DNA of 64,000 bases from SABI01 sp963678555 (GTDB taxonomy: Bacteria; Spirochaetota; Spirochaetia; Sphaerochaetales; Sphaerochaetaceae), in the NCBI GenBank assembly GCA_963678555.2, contig OY782871.2:496001-560000 (forward strand). The letters run 5' to 3'. Positions 51,940-60,989 of the stretch are shown one piece after another; the first letter of the stretch is position 1; each line of letters opens with the position of its first letter. A model generated the notes under the pieces. That model was not told where the DNA came from. It saw only the letters and a program-made list of their open reading frames with translations, and did no database searches. The position numbers and the translations under genes were made by a program.

Positions 51940-51968
51940 ATACTATCCGAAGATATTTCGCAAAACAA
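51940..51968 (-). promoter_or_regulatory. Promoter of the XylR-type regulator gene
   Basis: On the minus strand TTGTTT (51963-51968) and TAGTAT (51940-51945) are 17 bases apart. Transcription would begin near 51932-51934, almost at the chosen ATG, giving a very short or no leader. Confidence 0.5.
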
Positions 51969-51992
51969 GATATACTTATCGCTTTTTACGAA

Positions 51993-52020
51993 TTGCATTC
52001 CCTGAGAAAACAGGTATTAT
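51993..52020 (+). promoter_or_regulatory. Promoter of the aldo/keto reductase gene
   Basis: TTGCAT (51993-51998) and TATTAT (52015-52020) with a 16-bp spacer; AGGAGG follows at 52027-52032, before ATG 52041. Confidence 0.55.
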
Positions 52021-52040
52021 GACACTAGGAGGAGTACACG

Positions 52041-53042
52041 ATGAACCACGTATCGACCCTGGCAATCCCTTCAAGCGGTGCACAGATTCCCGCAATCGGA
52101 CTCGGCACGTTCGGCAGCGATCATATCTCGCCCGAACAGATAGCCGAATCGGTGAGGTTTGCCATCGCTGCAGGATACCGACATATAGACTGTGCCAGTG
52201 TCTACGGGAACGAAGCAGAGATCGGAAGGGTATTCGAGGAAGTTTTCTCATCCGGAGAGGTAAGCCGGGAAGATCTGTGGATAACCGGAAAGCTGTGGAA
52301 TGATGCACACACTCCTGAACAGGCAAGAAAATCTTTCCAGAAGACACTGGATGACCTGAGACTGGACTACCTTGATCTGTACCTGATCCACTGGCCGTTC
52401 AGGAACCACCACCCTCCCCATGCCTCAGTAGAGAGCCGCTCCCCGAATGCGACCCCGTACCATCACGAACAGTTTATGGAGACATGGAGGGTACTCGAAG
52501 AGTTCTCTGACAGTGGACAGGCCCGTCACATCGGGACCAGCAACATGAGCATAGCAAAACTGGAACTCCTGCTCCGGGATGCAAGGATCAGACCCTCTGT
52601 AAACGAGATGGAGCTTCACCCCCACTTCCAGCAGCGGAAACTGTTCGATTTCTGTAAAGCCAACGGAATAGCCGTCATCGGCTACTCACCCCTCGGCTCT
52701 CCCAACCGGCCCGACAGGGATAAGACCGATCAGGATACGGTAGATATGGATGACCCGGTGATCCGACGGATCGCTGAGGCGCATAACGTGCATCCGGCTT
52801 CCATCTGCCTCAAATGGGCTGCGGCCAACCATCATGTCCCGATCCCGCTCAGCACGAAAGAGAAGAACATTCTCAGCAACCTTGAAGCCGTCATGAACGA
52901 TCCTCTGACAGCCGAAGAAAAGAAGGAAATAGATCAGATCGATAGAAACTGCAGACTGATCAAAGGACAGGTCTTCCTGTGGGAAGGTGCTGAAGACTAC
53001 CACGATCTATGGGATGAACAGGGATTCATCACCCAAAAATAG
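52041..53042 (+). CDS. Aldo/keto reductase
   Basis: A 333-residue (beta/alpha)8 reductase. The catalytic tetrad is visible: D and Y in HIDCASVYGNEAEIGR, K in WITGKLWND, H in LYLIHWPFRNHH; NADPH is bound by the C-terminal IPLSTKEKNILSNLEAV region. AGGAGG lies 8 bases before the ATG. It reduces an aldose or aldehyde to its alcohol or the reverse, and is similar to xylose/aldose reductases. With the zinc dehydrogenase 28 bases downstream it could form an aldose-polyol-ketose route under the divergent XylR-type regulator (inference). Confidence 0.93.
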   Translation: MNHVSTLAIPSSGAQIPAIGLGTFGSDHISPEQIAESVRFAIAAGYRHIDCASVYGNEAEIGRVFEEVFSSGEVSREDLWITGKLWNDAHTPEQARKSFQKTLDDLRLDYLDLYLIHWPFRNHHPPHASVESRSPNATPYHHEQFMETWRVLEEFSDSGQARHIGTSNMSIAKLELLLRDARIRPSVNEMELHPHFQQRKLFDFCKANGIAVIGYSPLGSPNRPDRDKTDQDTVDMDDPVIRRIAEAHNVHPASICLKWAAANHHVPIPLSTKEKNILSNLEAVMNDPLTAEEKKEIDQIDRNCRLIKGQVFLWEGAEDYHDLWDEQGFITQK

Positions 53043-53070
53043 AAAACACCAGATAGCAACGGAGGTTCAG

Positions 53071-54132
53071 ATGGCAAACAGGATGAAAGGGGCGGTACTC
53101 CCCGGAAACAGTACCGTTGAGTTCAGAGAATTCGATGTACCGACTCCATCGCATGGTCAGGTTCTGGTCAGAACGAAGAGTTCGACGATCTGCGGAAGCG
53201 ATATCAGAGCCATCTACCGTGAACATGTGGGAAAGGGACCGGAAGGGTATCAGGGTGTGATTGCCGGGCATGAACCGTGCGGACAGATCGTCGAAACCGG
53301 ACCCGGGTGCAAACGCTTCAAAGAGGGAGACCGGGTAATCATATACCATATCAGCGGTTGCGGAGTCTGTCATGACTGCCGCATGGGATACATGATCAGC
53401 TGCTCGAGTGAACATCGTGCAGCCTACGGCTGGCAGAGAGACGGCGGAATGGCCCCCTACATCCTCGCAGATGAGAAGGATCTCGTCTTTCTGCCCGATG
53501 AACTCAGTTACACTGATGGGGCTCAGGTAGCCTGCGGCTTCGGAACCGTGTATGAAGCACTCGAGAAGATCGGTATCAGCGGGAACGACGCTGTGCTTGT
53601 TGTCGGACTCGGTCCGGTCGGACTCGCTGCTCTTATGCTTGCCAAAGCGATGGGAGCACAGCAACTGATAGGCATTGAACCGAATCAGGACAGGATTGAC
53701 CTTGCACGTAAGCTTAACCTCGTCGACCATGCCTTCGCTCCCGATGAACATGCCGTGGACAGGGTGCGGGAACTTACAGGCGGGAAAGGGGTTGAGAAGG
53801 CTGTAGACTGCTCGGCTCATAAAGACGGCAGGGCGATCGCGATCAGAGCTACACGTCAGTGGGGAAAGATCGCTTTCGTCGGAGAAGGAGGGAGTGTTGA
53901 ATTCAATCCCTCCCCAGATATCATCCATGACCAGAAAACGATTTATGGCTCGTGGGTCACCAGCATCTGGCGGATGGAGGATCTTGTCGAAAGGCTTGTG
54001 AGGTGGGGTATCCACCCTGACCGGCTCGTCACTCACCGATTCAGTCTCGATGATGCCGATAAAGCCTACTCCCTGATGGCCTCAGGCAAATGTGGAAAAG
54101 TGGCGGTCTGCTTCGACGAGGAGCTCACCTAG
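53071..54132 (+). CDS. Zinc-dependent alcohol/polyol dehydrogenase
   Basis: About 353 residues from ATG 53071 (GGAGG upstream). Medium-chain dehydrogenase motifs: STICGSDIRAIYREH, GHEPCGQIVETGPGCKRFKE, structural zinc cysteines in SGCGVCHDCRMGYMISCSS, and cofactor loop VVGLGPVGLAALMLAKAMGA followed by E, typical for NAD+ preference. It resembles sorbitol/threonine dehydrogenases. It probably oxidises the polyol handled by the aldo/keto reductase gene, with which it forms an operon. Its last 8 bases overlap the convergent gene at 54125. Confidence 0.92.
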   Translation: MANRMKGAVLPGNSTVEFREFDVPTPSHGQVLVRTKSSTICGSDIRAIYREHVGKGPEGYQGVIAGHEPCGQIVETGPGCKRFKEGDRVIIYHISGCGVCHDCRMGYMISCSSEHRAAYGWQRDGGMAPYILADEKDLVFLPDELSYTDGAQVACGFGTVYEALEKIGISGNDAVLVVGLGPVGLAALMLAKAMGAQQLIGIEPNQDRIDLARKLNLVDHAFAPDEHAVDRVRELTGGKGVEKAVDCSAHKDGRAIAIRATRQWGKIAFVGEGGSVEFNPSPDIIHDQKTIYGSWVTSIWRMEDLVERLVRWGIHPDRLVTHRFSLDDADKAYSLMASGKCGKVAVCFDEELT

Positions 54133-55084
54133 GAACGAACTGAATCAGGGGAGAACTCTGAGGATCCCAAGTATCGAGGGTGAACTGAAAAGCACCCTCA
54201 GGTATCTGCTGGAAGAACATCATGACAATGGCATTCAGCTCCTTCCTGATCGCATCTGATAGCCTCGACACTGTCAGGTCTAAGCGCATCTGCATCGGCC
54301 TGGCAGGAGTGAATAGTGCACTCCCTTCTGCTTCCAGTATCGGAAAGGAAACGGATACCTCCCGTACGTTCACCGTATCTTCCAGGAACTCGAGAGAAAA
54401 AGAGAGAGCTTCCCCGAGGAAGGATTCCCTGTCGGTCAGCCAGGTTGAAAGGGGAACTCTGAGTGCCAGTTCATTTCGCACAGCTTCAGAAAGAATGATC
54501 TCTGGTCCTGTGGCATCCAGATAAAACTCCTGTGTACGTTCTATCAGTGCCTGAAGTGAATCCAGAGAGGCAAAGTCGCGGTAGGTACCATACACATCCA
54601 CCTGTAGAAGTTTCGAGCGAACCTGCAGCGCATCTTCTGCGTTGATGTCAAACCCCTTTTCCACCCGAGCACGCACATGAGTGATCGTACTGCCCTCAGG
54701 GTGTTCAAGGAGCACTCTGCCCGATACGCTGAGGGTAAGAGACCCGAGGTGAAGGCTGAGGTCCTCCTGCTCCACCACCAGATCCGTTGCAAGCACGGTG
54801 AACGCCGACAGTTCCTTTGCGCCGAACACCATGTCGAGGACCTCTTCAGGTTGAACCGCAATCGTTACAGTTCCTGCACTGACAGACACCTGGTCATCGG
54901 TGTACTGCAGATGTTCAAGGAGAACTTCTCCCTTGAACACAGCGATATCCATCGAGGTGAATGAGATTTCTTCGAATTCCTCGTTCACGGTTGTGGTCAG
55001 GTACCTCTGACCGAAATATATCAATGCGAGGACAAGAAGGGTCAGAACGGCAGCGATACTCACCAGGATGACTAAGGGTCTCAA
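54125..55084 (-). CDS. Membrane-anchored protein of unknown function
   Basis: A 319-residue protein with one N-terminal membrane helix (about residues 3-24) and no clear lipobox, followed by an extracytoplasmic region of alternating hydrophobic residues (MDIAVFKGEVLLEHLQYTDD, LSLHLGSLTLSVSGRVLLEH) that suggests long beta strands. This is loosely like AsmA/DUF748-type lipid-transport or envelope proteins, but the match is not firm. It starts opposite the 55205 gene. Function unknown. Confidence 0.7.
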   Translation of the reverse strand: MRPLVILVSIAAVLTLLVLALIYFGQRYLTTTVNEEFEEISFTSMDIAVFKGEVLLEHLQYTDDQVSVSAGTVTIAVQPEEVLDMVFGAKELSAFTVLATDLVVEQEDLSLHLGSLTLSVSGRVLLEHPEGSTITHVRARVEKGFDINAEDALQVRSKLLQVDVYGTYRDFASLDSLQALIERTQEFYLDATGPEIILSEAVRNELALRVPLSTWLTDRESFLGEALSFSLEFLEDTVNVREVSVSFPILEAEGSALFTPARPMQMRLDLTVSRLSDAIRKELNAIVMMFFQQIPEGAFQFTLDTWDPQSSPLIQFVPR

Positions 55085-55204
55085 CGGATGGGTTTTTTCA
55101 TGGGAACCTCCCTACCCGTTCAGTCTAGACCCATCTTCTCATATGTGCAATTCTCATTTCAGCACCGGTGTATCAACCGTTCGGTGTGTGCTATAATCGC
55201 ACAC

Positions 55205-55750
55205 ATGGATACCATGATACATACAGAAGAAGAATTGAGAGCAGAACTGGCCTCCCAGGCTGCAGGGGCCATGATGACAGCGGCACGTACAGCACCAAAG
55301 GCTAAGGGAAAGGATAATCTTTCGATAGTCAGTGTAGATCATGAGGGAAGAGTGCAGATCGCTCAGCATATGCGGAAGATGGTAGAAGAGAAAAGGGCCG
55401 CCTCGTTCTTCCTGCGTGATGCGGCCAATCTGGAAGACAGTGATGCACTTGTCCTCATCGGTACCCGTATCAAGCCGATGCGCCTGGTGCACTGTGGCCT
55501 CTGCGGACTGGGAACCTGCGAGAACAAGGAACGCTATGAACAGGTTCCCTGCGCATTCAACACCGGTGACCTGGGTATCGCGACAGGTTCCGCCGTTTCA
55601 CGGGCAGCTGATCTGAGGGTGGACAACCGGGTGATGTTTTCTGTCGGAATGGCCGTGCTCGACCTTGGTATCATGGGAGATGACATCAGGATCATCAATG
55701 CGATTCCCCTGTCGATAAAAGGTAAAAACATCTTTATGGACAGAACATAA
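55205..55750 (+). CDS. DUF2148 ferredoxin-domain protein
   Basis: About 181 residues from ATG 55205. The protein has the Cys-rich segment HCGLCGLGTCENKERYEQVP followed by CAFNTGDLGIATGSAVS, which defines the DUF2148 (COG4739) group, and a regular GKDNLSIVSVDHEGRVQIAQ segment before it. The cysteines (four within about 30 residues) could hold an iron-sulfur cluster. The group is common in anaerobes, but its reaction is unknown. A more distant upstream ATG (55088) lacks a ribosome site. Single gene, divergent from 54125-55084. Confidence 0.83.
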   Translation: MDTMIHTEEELRAELASQAAGAMMTAARTAPKAKGKDNLSIVSVDHEGRVQIAQHMRKMVEEKRAASFFLRDAANLEDSDALVLIGTRIKPMRLVHCGLCGLGTCENKERYEQVPCAFNTGDLGIATGSAVSRAADLRVDNRVMFSVGMAVLDLGIMGDDIRIINAIPLSIKGKNIFMDRT

Positions 55751-55781
55751 GCAAGCACCTGCGCCAAGCAGGAGTATGCTG

Positions 55782-56810
55782 TCACCTGAGATGGTGGTGT
55801 TTGAGAATCTTGAGTTCCGGATTGATGATAACCTTCTCATAGGCGGAGGTCTCTTTTGACTTGAGACGCTTCATGAGAAGCCGTACAACCTCCTGACCGA
55901 TGACCTCTTGAGGCTGACGCATCGCGTAGTGGCAGAAGGACAGAAGCGGCGAATAGCTGAGATAGTCAAAGCTGGCTATCACATATTCACCCATCAGGTC
56001 CTCGGGAATATGCTCAATCATATACGAGGTGACTCCAAGGTGAAGCAGATCGTTCGCAACCAGGTAGGCCTTCGGATGGTCCGGTTGGTCGAGAAACCGT
56101 TCCATCGCAATGTTGCCGTCCTTGATCGCCATCTTTCCCTCGATGTAGGTGAACTCGACCTCATGTTCGAGACCAAGCTCCTTGAGCGTCTGGAGATACC
56201 CTGCATACCGTTCATTGGCAGTGAGAATGTCAAGGTCTCCTCCCACATACCCGATCCTGCGGAACCCTTCCTCGTAGAGGGCTTTCACCATCTGTCTCAC
56301 ACCGCTTCTGTTGTCCACAAGAACAACATCAGCCTTGACCCCTTCGATATAGCGGTCGACCATGACGACGGGAACACGGGATATCACTTTGTCGGTGAAA
56401 TGGTGTCCCTGAAAACCTGCAGGAATGACAACAAGGGCATCGACATTGCGGTCAAGAAGGACCTGAATCCGCCTCTGCTCCTCTTCCACACTGTCGTTGG
56501 AACACGAAATGATCATCGTGTATCCAAGCGAGGTCAAAAGCGCATCCATCGTCTCGATGACTTCCATGAAATAGACGTTGCTCAGTTTCGGGGCGATGAT
56601 CCCGATCGTGTTAGTAAAACGCATCTTCAATGATCGTGCCACTTCGTTGCGGTTATAGCTGAGTTCGTTCATCACCCTGAGGACCGTGTTCTTTGTCACT
56701 TCCGTTACCGCCGAGTGTCCGTTGAGTACTCGGGAGACGGTAGCAATAGAGACGTTTGCCTTGCTTGCTACCTCTTTAATGGTAACAGGGCGATGTCGTG
56801 TCTGTTTCAT
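55782..56810 (-). CDS. LacI-family transcription regulator
   Basis: A 342-residue regulator: helix-turn-helix and hinge at residues about 8-62 (TIKEVASKANVSIATVSRVL, NRNEVARSLKMR), then a periplasmic-binding-like sensor domain (VYFMEVIETMDALLTSLGYT, VDALVVIPAG, RIGYVGGDLDI, VIASFDYLSY). It lies directly downstream of the ribose-type transporter genes, 72 bases after the binding protein, on the same strand. A TGTACAGTGTTTACA sequence at 56867-56881 and the perfect palindrome at 60835-60848 are candidate operators, so it probably represses the transporter and itself until the sugar is present. Confidence 0.92.
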   Translation of the reverse strand: MKQTRHRPVTIKEVASKANVSIATVSRVLNGHSAVTEVTKNTVLRVMNELSYNRNEVARSLKMRFTNTIGIIAPKLSNVYFMEVIETMDALLTSLGYTMIISCSNDSVEEEQRRIQVLLDRNVDALVVIPAGFQGHHFTDKVISRVPVVMVDRYIEGVKADVVLVDNRSGVRQMVKALYEEGFRRIGYVGGDLDILTANERYAGYLQTLKELGLEHEVEFTYIEGKMAIKDGNIAMERFLDQPDHPKAYLVANDLLHLGVTSYMIEHIPEDLMGEYVIASFDYLSYSPLLSFCHYAMRQPQEVIGQEVVRLLMKRLKSKETSAYEKVIINPELKILKHHHLR

Positions 56811-56882
56811 CTGGGTATCTGTTTTCCTTCAAATACAATGCGGGGCCCCGTTCAGGACCCCGACAGTGTACAGTGTTTACAA

Positions 56883-57980
56883 TCAATCGTAAAGAAGACC
56901 CTTAATGTCCTCATCATCCATGTTCTGGTAGGTGTAGAACTTTGCACCGGTGTCAACATCAGCGACGCTTTCACCCTTGTAGGCCTTGTAAGCCAGTTCA
57001 ACAGCCTTGTACCCGATCATGTACGGATCCTGAGTGATTGAACCAAGGAAGTACTGATTGCGGACTGCATTCTTCTGAGCGGCACCGGCATCGTATCCGA
57101 TGACGACGATCTCATCATATGCAGGGTTGCTCTTGAATGCTGCACCGTCGTTGGTCGCCGCGAGGAGACCCTTGACAGTTGCTTCGTTCGAACAGAAGAT
57201 ACCAAGGATATTATCACTTGAAGCTTTGTTCAGAACAGCCTGTGCAGCGTTGGTCGCATCGGTCATAGCAGCAGAGGCTGGTACGACCATGTCGATGACA
57301 ACTTTCCGGCCGCCGGTCGGGCTGTCAGAAGCGATGTATGCAGTATTACCTGTCACCTTGATATCGCTCTTGGACAGTGAAGTGTTGCTGGCGATAAGAT
57401 CGACCATGGTATCTCTGAATCCTTTACCTCGACTGAGGAGAGATTCACCTGATGCATCCTGGTTGAGAACGACGATGGTGACGGGGTTGGAAGAAGAAGC
57501 TCTTTCGATATCTCCCTTGATCACGTCAAACATCTTCTCTGCTGCGACACCTGCTGCGGCATAGTTGTCAGTAGAAGCGTTCGCCCAGATCGAACCTGCT
57601 GGAGCTTCGGGAACACCGGAGTCAAAACCGATCACCGGGATACCTGCGCTCTTGGTCTGCTGAAGCTGGTCAAGAACACTGCTTGTGTTGAGAGCTGCAA
57701 GTGCGATCGCGACAGGATTCTTTGCCATCGCATTATTGAGCATCTCCACCTGGATCTGAACGTCACTTTCTGAAGGAGGTCCTTCGAAGGTGATATCCAC
57801 TACATACTCTTCAGCTGCAGCATTCGCTCCCTTTTTTACCTGCTGCCAGAAATCGTGCTGCTCACCTTTAGAGACAACAGCGATGTACGGCTTGCCACTT
57901 TCTGCTGCACCCTGAGCAAACAACGGGGTGAGAGAAACGAGAATAACCAGCGCCATAAGGACTACTACGGTTTTCTTCAT
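56883..57980 (-). CDS. ABC sugar-binding protein, RbsB type
   Basis: About 365 residues from ATG 57978-57980 (GGAGG upstream). The signal peptide MKKTVVVLMALVILVSLTPL is followed by FAQGAAESGK. The mature part is a family 2-type (RbsB/XylF-like) binding protein: YIAVVSKGEQHDFWQQVKKG, PVIGFDSGVPEA, GIFCSNEATVKGLLAATNDG, IVVIGYDAGAAQKNAVRNQY, GSITQDPYMIGYKAVELAYK. It delivers a monosaccharide to the permease and ATPase encoded upstream. The sugar cannot be named from sequence. Confidence 0.94.
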   Translation of the reverse strand: MKKTVVVLMALVILVSLTPLFAQGAAESGKPYIAVVSKGEQHDFWQQVKKGANAAAEEYVVDITFEGPPSESDVQIQVEMLNNAMAKNPVAIALAALNTSSVLDQLQQTKSAGIPVIGFDSGVPEAPAGSIWANASTDNYAAAGVAAEKMFDVIKGDIERASSSNPVTIVVLNQDASGESLLSRGKGFRDTMVDLIASNTSLSKSDIKVTGNTAYIASDSPTGGRKVVIDMVVPASAAMTDATNAAQAVLNKASSDNILGIFCSNEATVKGLLAATNDGAAFKSNPAYDEIVVIGYDAGAAQKNAVRNQYFLGSITQDPYMIGYKAVELAYKAYKGESVADVDTGAKFYTYQNMDDEDIKGLLYD

Positions 57981-58056
57981 ATATACCTCCATGTATTGTA
58001 CGGGCTTTCTGCCCGGGTTTCCCTGTTACTATGATCGTCAGCTGTACGGCTGACAA

Positions 58057-59262
58057 TCAGCTCGCACTGAAATCTTTTTCCTGTTTCCTCAGTGCTTTCT
58101 TCTCTTCCTTCTCCTGCTTCACCATAGCGGAATACGTCTCATTCAGTTCATGCCTGAGTTCGCGTATCTTCGCATCCGCATCCGGTGTTCCGGAAGCCTT
58201 CAGCTCAGTGATCTTCTCGAGCACTTCCGCCTTGAACTTCGCAGAGGGAGCAAGAACACGTACTTCTGTCGCTCTCTTTGTACGGTAGATATCAAGCAGG
58301 ACGGCGCCGAGCACGACCACACCGGTAAAGAATGTCTGATATTGACTCTGAAGGTCCATCGACGGAAGTCCGGCTCTCAGAACACTCATGATGTACACAC
58401 CGATGATCGTACCGAGGACACTTCCCGCTCCGCCGGAGAGGCTTGTACCTCCGATAACGGCTCCTGCGATAGCGTACAGTTCAAAGCCCTGGCCCTGGTT
58501 CGGCATGACAGTCGTATAGACTGCAGCGAAGGCGATTCCACCGACGCCTGCGAGGAAGCCACTGACGACATAGGCCATCATTTCCCACTTCTGCACATCC
58601 ACACCACTGAGTCGTGCGGCTTCCTTGTTACTGCCTACAGCGAAGATATACCGGCCCATCTTCGTACGAGTCAGGATGATATAGGCTATTAGAGCCGTAC
58701 CGAAGAACACAATCGCACCTGTCGGTATTGAAGTGTTATCTTCTCCGATAATCTTGAAAATTCCCTTGAACCATGCATCTTCGGCTCCACGGGCGGGGAA
58801 GGTCGCACTTCTCACATTCGAGACGATAGAGCCTACTCCGAGAGAGATCATCATCGTCCCCAGAGTTGCAATGAACGGGGGAAGCGAGAGGCGTGAGACC
58901 ATCCAGCCGTTGAAGAACCCGAACGCGGTTGATACGACGAGAATCAGCAGGAGGGAAAGCCACATCGGCCAGCCCCAGGTCTTGTAGGCGGTACCGCCTA
59001 TGATTGTTGCCGCCATCATGACTGTTCCACAGGACAGGTCGATTCCTCCCGTAATGATAACGAATGTCACTCCGATCGATATGAACCCGATATAGTATGA
59101 GGAGTCGAGTATGTTGACCAGCGTGGTATACGAGAAGAAGTTTCTTCCGAAGAGGCTGAAAAACGCATAGACAAGGACCAGTGCAAGCGGAGCCAGCAGC
59201 TTCTGCATATTCAGCCCTTGGGTAAGGGACTTCTTCAAACGTGTATTAGTACTTTTTTCCAT
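58057..59262 (-). CDS. ABC sugar permease, RbsC type
   Basis: A 401-residue inner-membrane protein. Residues about 20-325 match RbsC-type permeases (SIGVTFVIITGGIDLSCGTV, GTMMISLGVGSIVSN, GRYIFAVGSNKEAARLSGVD, YAIAGAVIGGTSLSGGAGSV). Unusual is a charged C-terminal tail of about 75 residues (APSAKFKAEVLEKITELKAS, then KQEKEEKKALRKQEKDFSAS), which should lie in the cytoplasm and may form a coiled coil; RbsC proteins usually end near residue 320. It follows the ATPase gene by 12 bases and precedes the binding protein. Confidence 0.94.
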   Translation of the reverse strand: MEKSTNTRLKKSLTQGLNMQKLLAPLALVLVYAFFSLFGRNFFSYTTLVNILDSSYYIGFISIGVTFVIITGGIDLSCGTVMMAATIIGGTAYKTWGWPMWLSLLLILVVSTAFGFFNGWMVSRLSLPPFIATLGTMMISLGVGSIVSNVRSATFPARGAEDAWFKGIFKIIGEDNTSIPTGAIVFFGTALIAYIILTRTKMGRYIFAVGSNKEAARLSGVDVQKWEMMAYVVSGFLAGVGGIAFAAVYTTVMPNQGQGFELYAIAGAVIGGTSLSGGAGSVLGTIIGVYIMSVLRAGLPSMDLQSQYQTFFTGVVVLGAVLLDIYRTKRATEVRVLAPSAKFKAEVLEKITELKASGTPDADAKIRELRHELNETYSAMVKQEKEEKKALRKQEKDFSAS

Positions 59263-59274
59263 CGAACTTCTCTC

Positions 59275-60771
59275 CTATCCTCTTGTCGCCAATGACATAA
59301 TTTTCTCTTGAGTCGCGTCTTCGATATCCACGAAGCCAGTGAGCCTTCCTTCACACATGACGGCGATTCTGTCACTCATTCTGAGAACCTCGTTCAGTTC
59401 ACTGCTTATCATGATGATCGATTTTCCTTCCTTCTGAACGAGCTCGTTCATCAGATGGTAGATCTCACTCTTCGCCCCGACATCTATGCCACGGGTAGGT
59501 TCGTCGAAGATCAGAACGGAGCTGTTCTTGATCAGCCACTTCGCGATGACCACCTTCTGCTGATTCCCTCCAGACAGATTCTTCACGAACTGGTCAAGAC
59601 TCGGTGTCTTGATCCTGAGCTTGTCAGAATACTCCTGAGAGATCTTCTTCAGCTCCTTGTTATGTATCAGAAAGCTCGGTGAAAGGTCCTCAAAACTCGA
59701 CATGATAGCATTCTCATGAACCGAAAGACTGATCGCAAGGCCGAACCGTTTTCTGTCCTCAGAAAGGTATCCGATACCATTTCTGACTGCATCCATGGGA
59801 GAGCTGATCAGGACTTCGCGACCATTTACCCAGACTCTTCCGCGGGAACTGTCGGCTCCGAAGAGCGCCCTCATCGTCTCGGTCCTTCCGGCTCCCATGA
59901 GCCCTGCAAACCCGAGAATTTCCCCTTTACGGAGTTCGAAGGATACATTCTGCACCTGTGGTCCTGCATCAAGGTTCTCAACCTTCAGCACGATAGGAGC
60001 ATCGGAGGCTACATTCGATGCGCTCTTGGGTTTTTCATAGATAACCCGACCCACCATCATATTGATCATCTCTTCCTTGGTGAGTTCCTTGGTATTCCTC
60101 GTACCGACATACTCTCCATCACGCAGGACGGTGACACGGTCTGTGATCACTCCGATCTCATCGAGGCGGTGGGAGATATAGATCATTGCCACACCCTGTT
60201 TTGCAAGGTCTCTCATGATAATGAACAGATCATCGATCTCTTTTTCTGTCAGGGCGGCCGAAGGTTCATCAAGGATAAGGACCTTCAGGTTGTGGGATAC
60301 AGCCCGGGCGATCTCGACCATCTGCTGCTTGCCGACAGTAAGCTGGCTCATCTTCTGTGTCGGATCGATATCCATATTGAGACGTTTGAAGAGCTCACGC
60401 GCTCTCTCGTTCTGGCTCTTCTCATCGAGCCACCAGGAAGTCTTTTTTGTCGACTCTCTCCCGATGAACATATTCTGCGCCACACTCAGATGTTCCATCA
60501 TATTCAGTTCCTGATGGACGATGGCAATCCCTGCCGTGAGAGCATCTCTCGGGTCAAGAGGATTGAACAACTTTCCGAGGTACCGGATCTCACCGGAGTC
60601 CTTGGGGAAAATACCGGTAAGGGCCTTCATCAGCGTGGACTTCCCTGCACCGTTCTCTCCCACAAGAGCATGTATCTCTCCTGCACGCAGATTGAAGTCG
60701 ACACCTTTCAGTGCATGGACACCGGCAAATCGCTTATCAATCTTCTCCATTGACAGTACTACGTTACTCAC
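59275..60771 (-). CDS. ABC sugar-transport ATPase, RbsA type
   Basis: A 498-residue tandem ATPase. First cassette (about 5-240): Walker A GENGAGKST at about 38, signature LTVGKQQMVEIARAV, Walker B LKVLILDEPSAALT. Second cassette (about 255-495): GLMGAGRTET in place of a classical Walker A (usual for this family), LSGGNQQKVVIAKWL and VLIFDEPTRGIDVGAKSEIY. It powers import of a monosaccharide through the RbsC-type permease. First gene of the operon; a perfect palindrome lies 64 bases upstream of its start. Confidence 0.95.
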   Translation of the reverse strand: MSNVVLSMEKIDKRFAGVHALKGVDFNLRAGEIHALVGENGAGKSTLMKALTGIFPKDSGEIRYLGKLFNPLDPRDALTAGIAIVHQELNMMEHLSVAQNMFIGRESTKKTSWWLDEKSQNERARELFKRLNMDIDPTQKMSQLTVGKQQMVEIARAVSHNLKVLILDEPSAALTEKEIDDLFIIMRDLAKQGVAMIYISHRLDEIGVITDRVTVLRDGEYVGTRNTKELTKEEMINMMVGRVIYEKPKSASNVASDAPIVLKVENLDAGPQVQNVSFELRKGEILGFAGLMGAGRTETMRALFGADSSRGRVWVNGREVLISSPMDAVRNGIGYLSEDRKRFGLAISLSVHENAIMSSFEDLSPSFLIHNKELKKISQEYSDKLRIKTPSLDQFVKNLSGGNQQKVVIAKWLIKNSSVLIFDEPTRGIDVGAKSEIYHLMNELVQKEGKSIIMISSELNEVLRMSDRIAVMCEGRLTGFVDIEDATQEKIMSLATRG

Positions 60772-60834
60772 GACTGATACTCTCCTTCATATATTCTATG
60801 TTCACACAGGATATCGGAGAAGTCAAGAAAAACT

Positions 60835-60848
60835 TGTAAACGTTTACA
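60835..60848 (-). promoter_or_regulatory. Perfect palindromic operator of the LacI type
   Basis: TGTAAACGTTTACA is a perfect 14-bp palindrome with the AANCGNTT core of LacI/GalR operators. It lies 64 bases upstream of the RbsA-type gene, with a TTGACT hexamer between it and the gene on the minus strand. The regulator is probably the LacI protein encoded at the end of the same operon. Confidence 0.7.
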
Positions 60849-60960
60849 CGGTTTGTTTAAAAATAGGTTAAATTGTTATTTTGTATTATGTTATTAGCTT
60901 TTTCAAGTAGAGAGAGAATGAATACAACACCTCAGGAACACCCAACCGGGAAGCACAGCG

Positions 60961-60989
60961 GAAAAACAGCGACTACTTGGAGTCGCTGT
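60961..60989 (-). terminator. Terminator overlapping the end of lepA
   Basis: On the minus strand ACAGCGACT-CCAAGT-AGTCGCTGT followed by TTTTT is a perfect 9-bp stem with T run. The left arm and loop encode the last residues and stop codon of lepA (TAG begins in the loop), so the terminator is embedded in the gene end. Confidence 0.88.
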
